The notes under the pieces: generated by a model
Databases searched by the model: none
The model's input: only the letters and a program-made list of their open reading frames with translations
Told to the model about the DNA's origin: nothing
Shown: positions 1 through 5,452 of the stretch, in pieces
Numbering within the stretch: position 1 is the first letter of the stretch
Layout of the letters: each line of letters starts with the position of its first letter
NCBI GenBank assembly: GCA_002429375.1
Contig: DIZP01000020.1
Coordinates: forward strand, 679 to 6,130
Source: a bacterium UBA6025
GTDB lineage: Bacteria > Patescibacteriota > Saccharimonadia > Saccharimonadales > Saccharimonadaceae
Direction of reading: 5' to 3'
Length of the DNA: 5,452 nt
Position numbers and translations under genes: made by a program

Positions 1-435
1 GGCACCCTCTGGGCCTGGGGCTTTAACGGCTTCGGTCAGCTTGGCGACAATACGGTGACAGAGCGGGGTCTACCTGTCCAAGCCGCCATCGGCTCCACTT
101 TTTCTACTATCAACGCGGGTAACTTTCACTCGTTCGGCCTCAAGGCCGACGGCACCCTCTGGGCCTGGGGATATAATATTAATGGTCAGCTTGGCGACAA
201 TACGACTACTCAACGAAGCCTGCCCGTTCAAGTCAAGGACGCGGCTGGGACCGGCTTTTTGAGCGGCGTGGTGGCGGGTGCCGCCGGCACTAACTACTCA
301 TTCGCCGTCAAAGCCGACGGCACCCTCTGGGCTTGGGGGAATAACGCCAACGGCCAGCTCGGTGATAACACGATCATTCAGCGGAACATCCCCGTTCAGG
401 CCAAAAGTGGCGGCGGTATCGGCTTCGTCCCGACC
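1..435 (+). repeat. Three RCC1-type blades (tandem coding repeats)
   Basis: The same coding unit starts at 1, 151 and 319, giving units of 150 and 168 bases (50 and 56 residues) and a shortened third unit. Each begins GTLWAWG, has a variable turn, then GQLGDNT and a P-V-Q strand; the first two continue to a (H/Y)SF-x-(L/V)KADG strand. This matches the RCC1 beta-propeller repeat, usually seven blades per propeller, so further blades are expected upstream. At DNA level blades 1 and 2 are identical over their first 20 bases and again over 21 bases (34-54 and 184-204), with a divergent 13-base core between. The third blade stops after its LSG strand and runs into a different domain. Confidence 0.85.
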
Positions 436-3324
436 GGCAGCCTATCGGGTATTGTTGTCGACAGAGGCTCCGGCAGGAAGACCCAGTGGTACAACATTGA
501 TTGGCAGTCGAACGCCTTGCCGGTCAATACATCGATTGTTTTTAACGCCCGAACAAGTAACGACAAAACGACCTGGTCGAATTGGAGCTCATCGTTTACG
601 CAAGCCACAGCTGGCAGTACGAGTGGCACCGGCGCCTTGAACGGTCTCCCCTTTTCCAGGTATATAGAACTCAAAGCCACACTTGCCTCAACTAACCCCG
701 TGGTTAGCCCGAGGCTCAACGATTTTTCGCTGACCTTTATGGATGACACGACTCCTCCGCCGACCAATGCCAGCGCCGTCACAATGAGACCAGACCAGAC
801 CGGCACACTTATCGCCGAAAATGCCTGGATGAATGACCCGACACCTTACTTTAGCTGGACGGCTGGTACCGATGAGGCGGGCGGTTCTGGCGTGCAAGGC
901 TACTGTCTATATCTGGGACAAGACAGTTCGGCCGATGTCGCTCAAACCAAAGGTATCTTAGGCTCGTCGCCGCTCGACACGGACGGTGCCTGTCAGTATG
1001 CCGTGACAACCAACAACCTCGATCTGAGCGTGGCGGCGGTCTTGGCGACGCCCCTCGTTAATTCTGACCAACCGTACTACCTGCTGGTGAAGGCAATTGA
1101 TATGGCCGGTAACGTCTACGCCGGACCGGCTGCCAGCTACTCACTCCGCTACGAGAACACGCCACCTACCAACCCTGCTTTTATATCGGCACCCTCACAG
1201 TTTATTGCCACCAAAGATACCACCTTGACATGGCCGACAGCGGGCCCTCAAGCCGCTTTTGACGCCAGTAGCGGCGTGGCTGGCTTGCAGTACAAAATCG
1301 GCACCGGTGGGACCTGGTACGGCGATGCCCACAACGGTAATCAAGACATGACCGATTTACTCGCCAATGACGGCAGTTACCAAACCAATCCAGCAATCGA
1401 CTACCCGCTTTTGAACGAAGGCAATAACATCGTGTACTTCAGGACAGTTGATGTGGCCGGCAACGTGTCGTCGTCCTATATCACGGCTGTTATCAAGCTG
1501 AATACCTCCTCTCCGACCTCACCCCAGAATGTGACGGCCACCCCGTCAAGTAGCACCACTAATGCCTTTGCCTTCTCGTGGAACCCGCCGGCCTCTTTCG
1601 TCGGCCCTATCGGTGAGGTGACGTATTGCTACACGGTCAATACGTTGCCAACCGCTAATACCTGCAACTACACGAGTCCTGGTCAGACTGCTCTCCCGGC
1701 CGACGCTTTCGCGACCCAGCCAGGCGAGAATATCTTTTACGTCGTCGCCAAAGACCAGGCCGGTAATATAAACTACGCGACCTACAGCAGTGCGACCTTT
1801 AACGCTAATACGCCAGCCCCCGGCATACCGTTGAATCTCGAAATTGCCGATATATCCACCAAATCGACCAGTACCTGGAAGTTAGCCTTTTCGTGGGCAG
1901 CCCCGGCCGATACCGGCGCAGGTATCGCCAAGTACGCCATTTACCGCTCGACGGGCGCAGCGTACAGTCAGATCGCCACCACCAGCGGTCTGAGCTATGT
2001 TGACAGCGCCCTAGCCCAACTGACCTATTCCTATAAGGTAAAGGCCTGTGACTCCGCCAATAACTGTGGCGCCTTTTCGGAAGTAGTTTCAAAATTGCCG
2101 ACCGGCCGCTTTACTACCCCGCCCGAACTGATCCGGAGCCCCTCGGTCGCGGTCAGTACCCGAAAGGCTACCTTCAACTGGATAACCGACCGGAAAAGCG
2201 ACAGCCGGATTCAATATGGAATTAAGAGCGGCGTGTACTTCACCGGAGAAGTCGCCGTCAGTGAACCGTCGATGGCCCATACCGTCGAGCTGCTGAACCT
2301 CGATGCCGGGACGACCTACTACTACAAAGCCAAATGGACGGACGAGGATGGCAATACCGGTGTCAGTACTGAACTTAGCTTTACGACCTTACCAGCACCA
2401 GTCGTCAAGAACATTCAAGTCATACGAACGACGTTAAACAGCGCCACAATCCAATTCACTTCCATGGATGCCAGCAAGGTGAGCATGTCCTACGGCAAGA
2501 CGGAAGCCTTCGGCGGCCTGACATCGGTTAATACCTCGGGGAATGAGTCACCCTACACCATCGAGCTGACGGGGCTGGAAGACGGCTCGGTGTATTTCTA
2601 TAAAATAAATACTTTTGATAGTGACGGCAACCTGTACGACAGTCGCCGGATTGACAGTTTCACTACCCCAGCCCGCCCGGTGATTAGTAAGCTTCGGTTC
2701 CAGCCCGTGGCTGGCGAGCCGACCAGTACCCAGATGGTTACCTGGACGACCAACGTCCCGACAAATTCAACCGTCACCTACGGGAAGGTCGGCGCCAATG
2801 GTAGCGATGTCTATATTTCAAAGATGACCAACGACCACGAGATTACGTTGCGGGGGCTTGAAGACGATAGCCAGTACTTCTTATTGGCCCAAAGCCGTGA
2901 CGCGAACGGCAACCTTGCGCTGAGCGATCGACAAATCTTCAAAACAGCCCTCGATACTCGTCCGCCAAAGATTACTGGCACCCGAGTTGAAACTTCCATC
3001 AAAGGTAACGGCAGCGAAGCCCGTGGACAGATTGTCGTCTCTTGGAAGACGGACGAACCGTCGACCGGCCAAGTCGCCTATGCCGATGGCAGTGGCGGCT
3101 CGGACTATCCTAACCGTACTGCCGAGGACGCTCGCTTGACGGCGGACCACGTGGTGATTATTTCTGACTTGCCAACGTCGAAGGTCTACCATTTGCAGCC
3201 AATTTCACGAGATCGATCACTCAACGCCACCAAAGGCAAAGACAAGTCCGCCATTATTGGCCGAGCCAGCGAAAGCGTTTTGAACATCATACTCAATTCT
3301 TTACATGGGATATTCGGGATATAG
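1..3324 (+). CDS. Giant RCC1-repeat / FN3-Ig-like modular surface protein, 5' end missing
   Basis: The frame is open from base 1, so the gene begins upstream; the GTG at 55 lies inside an RCC1 blade and is not the start. 1107 residues are visible. In window numbering they are: RCC1-type blades (about 1-145; GTLWAWG...GQLGDNT three times), a beta-sandwich-like module rich in Trp and Ser/Thr (about 147-247; RTSNDKTTWSNW, YIELKATL), eight FN3/Ig-like modules (about 249-1083), and a hydrophobic tail ending IFGI. Most modules end in a D-x-x-G-N turn. The only six cysteines fall as two in each of modules 1, 3 and 4, which suggests disulfides outside the cytoplasm. No enzyme motif, LPXTG signal or clear C-terminal transmembrane helix is seen. 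RCC1 propellers and FN3 strings generally mediate binding, so a surface adhesin or structural role is inferred, not shown. The stop is TAG, 4 bases before the ABC ATPase start, so the two are probably co-transcribed. The signal peptide cannot be checked here. Confidence is high for a coding region and domain types, low for the role. Confidence 0.9.
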   Translation, partial: GTLWAWGFNGFGQLGDNTVTERGLPVQAAIGSTFSTINAGNFHSFGLKADGTLWAWGYNINGQLGDNTTTQRSLPVQVKDAAGTGFLSGVVAGAAGTNYSFAVKADGTLWAWGNNANGQLGDNTIIQRNIPVQAKSGGGIGFVPTGSLSGIVVDRGSGRKTQWYNIDWQSNALPVNTSIVFNARTSNDKTTWSNWSSSFTQATAGSTSGTGALNGLPFSRYIELKATLASTNPVVSPRLNDFSLTFMDDTTPPPTNASAVTMRPDQTGTLIAENAWMNDPTPYFSWTAGTDEAGGSGVQGYCLYLGQDSSADVAQTKGILGSSPLDTDGACQYAVTTNNLDLSVAAVLATPLVNSDQPYYLLVKAIDMAGNVYAGPAASYSLRYENTPPTNPAFISAPSQFIATKDTTLTWPTAGPQAAFDASSGVAGLQYKIGTGGTWYGDAHNGNQDMTDLLANDGSYQTNPAIDYPLLNEGNNIVYFRTVDVAGNVSSSYITAVIKLNTSSPTSPQNVTATPSSSTTNAFAFSWNPPASFVGPIGEVTYCYTVNTLPTANTCNYTSPGQTALPADAFATQPGENIFYVVAKDQAGNINYATYSSATFNANTPAPGIPLNLEIADISTKSTSTWKLAFSWAAPADTGAGIAKYAIYRSTGAAYSQIATTSGLSYVDSALAQLTYSYKVKACDSANNCGAFSEVVSKLPTGRFTTPPELIRSPSVAVSTRKATFNWITDRKSDSRIQYGIKSGVYFTGEVAVSEPSMAHTVELLNLDAGTTYYYKAKWTDEDGNTGVSTELSFTTLPAPVVKNIQVIRTTLNSATIQFTSMDASKVSMSYGKTEAFGGLTSVNTSGNESPYTIELTGLEDGSVYFYKINTFDSDGNLYDSRRIDSFTTPARPVISKLRFQPVAGEPTSTQMVTWTTNVPTNSTVTYGKVGANGSDVYISKMTNDHEITLRGLEDDSQYFLLAQSRDANGNLALSDRQIFKTALDTRPPKITGTRVETSIKGNGSEARGQIVVSWKTDEPSTGQVAYADGSGGSDYPNRTAEDARLTADHVVIISDLPTSKVYHLQPISRDRSLNATKGKDKSAIIGRASESVLNIILNSLHGIFGI
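439..741 (+). other. Beta-sandwich-like module between RCC1 and FN3 arrays (protein domain)
   Basis: About 100 residues (window residues 147-247) lie between the last RCC1 blade and the first Ig-like module. Visible marks are a W-x-x-I-D-W strand, the segment NARTSNDKTTWSNWSS, the strand YIELKATL and a closing SPRLNDFSLTF strand. Alternating hydrophobic strands, aromatic residues and the absence of cysteine suggest a jelly-roll or carbohydrate-binding-like beta sandwich of the kind found in bacterial surface proteins. I do not recognise a named family with certainty. Ligand binding is only a possibility. Confidence 0.45.
745..3249 (+). repeat. Array of eight FN3 / Ig-like modules (protein repeats)
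   Basis: Eight modules of about 92-137 residues, with approximate base limits 745-1155, 1156-1509, 1510-1818, 1819-2118, 2119-2394, 2395-2670, 2671-2952 and 2953-3249. Each has an early W/F strand (FSW, LTW, FSW, FSW, FNW, IQF, VTW, VSW) and a late D-x-x-G-N turn: DMAGN, DVAGN, DQAGN, DSANN, DEDGN, DSDGN, DANGN and the eroded DRSLN, spaced 92-117 residues apart. Modules 1-4 resemble Ig-like/FN3 units with the DxAGN turn. Modules 5-8 resemble the FN3-like N-terminal domain of purple acid phosphatases (a W-x-T...S-x-V-x-YG strand pair, an L-x-(G/N)L turn and a Y-x strand) but no phosphatase domain follows. They are divergent in sequence, so the array is old. It probably forms a rigid stalk or spacer. 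Confidence 0.75.
3316..3319 (+). promoter_or_regulatory. Weak Shine-Dalgarno (GGGA) for the ABC ATPase
   Basis: GGGA ends 9 bases before the ATG at 3329 and lies within the last codons of the upstream gene. The alternative ATG at 3305 has no purine-rich stretch at a suitable distance, so this site favours 3329. The match is short, and coupling to termination of the upstream gene at 3324 may matter more than the site itself. Confidence 0.35.
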
Positions 3325-3328
3325 CACT

Positions 3329-4099
3329 ATGACACAAGCCAAACCACTCATTCATGTCAAAAACGTTAGCAAGAGTTTTAAGACCGCCAGCGGCGTGGTG
3401 CAGGTGCTGAATAACGTCAATTTTGAAATACTCGACGGTAGTTTTACCATTATTTATGGTCCGTCGGGCAGTGGCAAGTCGACGCTTCTTAACGCCCTGA
3501 TCGGACTCGATGCCCCGACGACCGGACAAGTGACCTATAACGGTAAAGATATGTACGCTATGAATCAGAACGAACGGGCTTTTTTTCGAGCCGATACGAT
3601 GGGCATGGTTCAACAGACGAATCACTGGGTAAGAAGTTTGAGTGTGCTCGAGAACGTCGCCCTTCCCCTCCGTTTCCTGGGGATCTCACCAGAAGCAGCC
3701 CTCGAAGGAGCCAAGAATTCGTTGCGGAGAATCGGCATCGAAGAGCACGCCTACAAGTACCCCGGCGTGCTATCGGGTGGCGAGCAACAACGGGCGGCCA
3801 TGGCCAGAGCGCTGGTGAACAATCCTTCGTATATTGTGGTCGACGAACCGACCGGCAACCTCGATAGTAAGAATGGTGACGCGCTGATTAACCTACTTCG
3901 CTATCTTAATAAAGATTTCAATAGGACGATCGTCCTGGTTACCCACAACCTGGAGTACTTATCGCTTGGTGACAAATTACTATTGATAGAGGACGGTGCG
4001 GTGATTGAAATGAAAAGTAACGATATCCATAAAGTGACGCGTCACTTGCTGATAGACATGCAAAAACGAATAGACGATTGGGCAAGCTATGCTAAATAA
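3329..4099 (+). CDS. MacB/LolD-type ABC transporter ATP-binding protein
   Basis: Cytoplasmic ATPase of 256 residues that would dimerise and power the permease encoded next. All motifs are intact: A-loop aromatic F17, Walker A GPSGSGKST (44-52), Q-loop Q96, signature LSGGEQQR (148-155), Walker B YIVVDEP (168-174) with catalytic E173, D-loop NLDS (177-180) and H-loop H206. The run VVDEPTGNLDS and the overall length place it in the LolD/MacB/FtsE group, whose partners are MacB- or FtsX-type permeases. It has no cysteine. It continues about 28 residues beyond the usual end of the nucleotide-binding domain, with a charged, probably helical tail (KRIDDWASYAK). The ATG at 3329 is chosen over the in-frame ATG at 3305 because it follows the upstream stop by 4 bases, has a GGGA site, and gives the start close to the first beta strand that is usual for this family. 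Its 3' end overlaps the permease by 11 bases. Substrate is unknown. Confidence 0.93.
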   Translation: MTQAKPLIHVKNVSKSFKTASGVVQVLNNVNFEILDGSFTIIYGPSGSGKSTLLNALIGLDAPTTGQVTYNGKDMYAMNQNERAFFRADTMGMVQQTNHWVRSLSVLENVALPLRFLGISPEAALEGAKNSLRRIGIEEHAYKYPGVLSGGEQQRAAMARALVNNPSYIVVDEPTGNLDSKNGDALINLLRYLNKDFNRTIVLVTHNLEYLSLGDKLLLIEDGAVIEMKSNDIHKVTRHLLIDMQKRIDDWASYAK

Positions 4100-5303
4100 G
4101 AACAGACTTCACCGCAATCAACCACATATCCAATTGAGAATGATTGTTAAAATGGCCGTTTTAAACCTTCGGTTCAAACGGTTTCGTAGCATTGTGACGA
4201 TCCTCGGCGTGGTTATCGGTATTGGCTCAATCTTTCTGCTGATTTCACTTGGACTGGGCTTGCAGCAGCTGGTGCAGAACGAAATAATCGGTAACCAGTC
4301 AATCAATACTGTCGATATCACGTCCTCGAATTCCACAATCATTACGCTTTCGCCAGAAAACCTCAAACAAATCAAATCGATTGAGCATGTCACCGACGTC
4401 AGCGGCATCTATGTGCTGGCGAGCCATGTGACGCTCGATGGATCGTCGGTCGATCTGGTAGCCTACGGCGTCGACTCGCTCTACCTATCGTTGAGTAATT
4501 TGAACGTTCAAACCGGCAGACCTATCGATCCCAATAAGACAGACGAACTTGTCATCAGCAGCTCTTTGCTGGAAGCGGTCGGTATCAAGGATGCCAAGAC
4601 GGCCATTAATAAAGAGATAAATATTAATTTTGCTCCGGAGGGTGAAGGCTCGGTTGACAAGAAAATGCGCATCGTCGGGGTCATTAACTCGACGACGGGG
4701 TCAGAGATATTCGTCTCTCAGAAAGTTTTCCAACAAGCCAACGTAGCAAACTTCACCCAGGCAAAAGCGATTGTTGACAATCGATCATCCATTGCCGACG
4801 CCCGGCGGAGTATCGAAAGTCTGGGCTATGAAACCACCTCACCGGTTGACACCTTAGATCAGATTAATGAAGTTTTTCGGTTCTTCAATATTTTTCTGGT
4901 TGGGCTTGGGAGTATCGGTATGGTGGTCGCCGTTTTGGGTATGATCAATACCCTGACGGTCTCTCTCCTGGAACGCACCAGGGAAATTGCGCTGATGATA
5001 GCGATTGGCGCCCGGCCGAAGGATGTCCAACGGCTCTTTACTGCCGAGGCAATCATTTTGTCCCTGACTGGTGGGGTGCTTGGTATGGTGCTGGCCAGCG
5101 GACTCGGCTATACGATTAACCTCGTCCTTAACCAGTTTGCGAAGGATCGTGGCGTGGTCGATGGGTTCAGCATATTCTCATCCCCACCCCTTCTGGTCAT
5201 CGGTACACTGGTCTTTATGGTACTGATAGGCATTACCGTGTCGTTCGTTCCGGCTCGGCGAGCTGCCCGGATTAACCCGATTGAGGCTTTGCGCCAGGAA
5301 TAG
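4089..5303 (+). CDS. MacB/FtsX-type ABC transporter permease
   Basis: Membrane subunit of 404 residues, the usual length for MacB-like permeases without a fused ATPase. Layout: basic cytoplasmic N-terminus with the family's NLRFKRFRSIVTILGVVIG segment, TM1 about 34-57, a large extracytoplasmic MacB periplasmic-core-like domain about 60-262, then TM2 (about 266-290), TM3 (319-345) and TM4 (366-388). The cytoplasmic loop ERTREIALMIAIGA (295-308) and the ending PARRAARINPIEALRQE are hallmarks of the FtsX domain. Such proteins do not usually form a classical substrate channel; they transmit ATP-driven motion across the membrane (mechanotransmission) to act on substrates or partners outside. The ATG at 4089 overlaps the ATPase stop and has only a GGG (4080-4082) upstream, consistent with coupled translation. 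In-frame ATGs at 4140 and 4152 would remove 17 or 21 residues without touching TM1. No cysteine is present. No MacA-type adaptor is seen in the window. Confidence 0.93.
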   Translation: MLNKNRLHRNQPHIQLRMIVKMAVLNLRFKRFRSIVTILGVVIGIGSIFLLISLGLGLQQLVQNEIIGNQSINTVDITSSNSTIITLSPENLKQIKSIEHVTDVSGIYVLASHVTLDGSSVDLVAYGVDSLYLSLSNLNVQTGRPIDPNKTDELVISSSLLEAVGIKDAKTAINKEININFAPEGEGSVDKKMRIVGVINSTTGSEIFVSQKVFQQANVANFTQAKAIVDNRSSIADARRSIESLGYETTSPVDTLDQINEVFRFFNIFLVGLGSIGMVVAVLGMINTLTVSLLERTREIALMIAIGARPKDVQRLFTAEAIILSLTGGVLGMVLASGLGYTINLVLNQFAKDRGVVDGFSIFSSPPLLVIGTLVFMVLIGITVSFVPARRAARINPIEALRQE

Positions 5304-5316
5304 ACAGCCACCTGGC
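5293..5316 (+). repeat. Inverted repeat / possible hairpin across the permease stop codon
   Basis: GCCAGG (5293-5298) and CCTGGC (5311-5316) are perfect inverted copies, separated by 12 bases that contain the TAG stop at 5301-5303. The RNA could form a 6-bp, GC-rich stem. No T-run follows, so this is not a standard intrinsic terminator; it could protect the 3' end, mark a factor-dependent end, or be chance. Confidence 0.3.
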
Positions 5317-5452
5317 ACCACCACTAACAATCAGCCAGCCATGTCGTTGCCATTATCTAATTGATTTGTACCCACCAGGGACTCCGTTTTTAGACAAAAC
5401 AATCTGCCACAACTGGTTTTTTCGAGCGCGGAATGAGGCCGCACTTAACAGC
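5304..5452. other. Non-coding stretch at the right edge, no gene recognised
   Basis: After the permease stop, 149 bases hold no supported gene. Two T-runs occur (5387-5391 and 5417-5422), each preceded only by very short potential stems: CCC-ACCA-GGG at 5371-5380 and CCA-CAAC-TGG at 5408-5417. Transcription of the three genes may end here, but neither is a convincing terminator. A short GCGG...CCGC inverted repeat lies near 5428-5442. An ATG at 5433 stays open to the window edge but has too few codons to judge. Confidence 0.4.

Noticed and set aside
55..57. GTG as the start of the RCC1/FN3 gene
   Set aside because: The reading frame is open to base 1 and the 18 codons before it encode a clear RCC1 blade start, so the true start is outside the window.
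396..806. 136-codon open frame on the minus strand
   Set aside because: It lies wholly inside the strongly supported + strand modular protein gene, shows no recognisable domain, and is a typical antisense shadow in GC-balanced coding DNA.
2119..3249. A phosphatase, suggested by purple-acid-phosphatase-N-like modules
   Set aside because: No metallophosphatase motifs (such as GDxG or GNHE) follow; these modules occur alone as structural units.
3293..3625. 110-codon open frame on the minus strand across the gene junction
   Set aside because: It overlaps the end of the surface protein gene and the Walker A region of the ATPase and has no recognisable protein features.
5366..5394. Possible + strand promoter (TTGTAC, 17 bases, TTTAGA)
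   Set aside because: Each box matches the consensus at only about half of its positions and no downstream gene is visible to support it.
5371..5422. Intrinsic terminators before the two T-runs
   Set aside because: The possible stems are only three base pairs long, too weak to call.
5433..5452. Start of a new gene at the ATG near the right edge
   Set aside because: Only six codons are visible and there is no properly spaced ribosome binding site.
1..5452. Recoded TGA (as in Gracilibacteria/Absconditabacteria)
   Set aside because: All three genes are open and full-length with the standard code, contain no in-frame TGA, and end at TAG or TAA in plausible positions.

Overview
The window holds one strand-coherent block of three genes, all on the + strand and packed end to end, followed by about 150 bases with no gene I can support. 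The first gene is cut by the left edge of the window. It encodes a very large modular protein of at least 1107 residues: RCC1-type beta-propeller blades, then a beta-sandwich-like module, then eight tandem FN3/Ig-like modules, then a short hydrophobic C-terminal tail. This is the architecture of an exported cell-surface or adhesion protein.

Four bases after its stop comes a MacB/LolD-type ABC ATPase. The ATPase in turn overlaps by 11 bases a MacB/FtsX-type permease with four predicted membrane segments and a large extracytoplasmic domain. The spacing argues for one transcript and coupled translation. ATPase and permease would form a (2+2) MacB-like transporter. No MacA-type adaptor or outer-membrane partner is visible, which suits a cell with a single membrane, although such genes could lie outside the window.

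Organism: bacterial, about half G+C judged by eye, standard genetic code (stops used are TAG, TAA and TAG), weak Shine-Dalgarno sequences, very compact gene packing. Giant RCC1/FN3 surface proteins beside an adaptor-less MacB-like transporter would fit a Patescibacteria/CPR lineage such as Saccharibacteria. This is a guess from general resemblance, not a demonstrated assignment, and a Gram-positive or other environmental bacterium is possible.

Functional reading: the ABC proteins carry every catalytic motif and look intact. The link between them and the giant surface protein rests only on gene order. The most interesting hypothesis is that the transporter serves the surface protein, by releasing, positioning or sensing it. 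The protein itself is probably exported by Sec, but its N-terminus lies outside the window. No RNA gene, insertion sequence, CRISPR array or convincing promoter was found.
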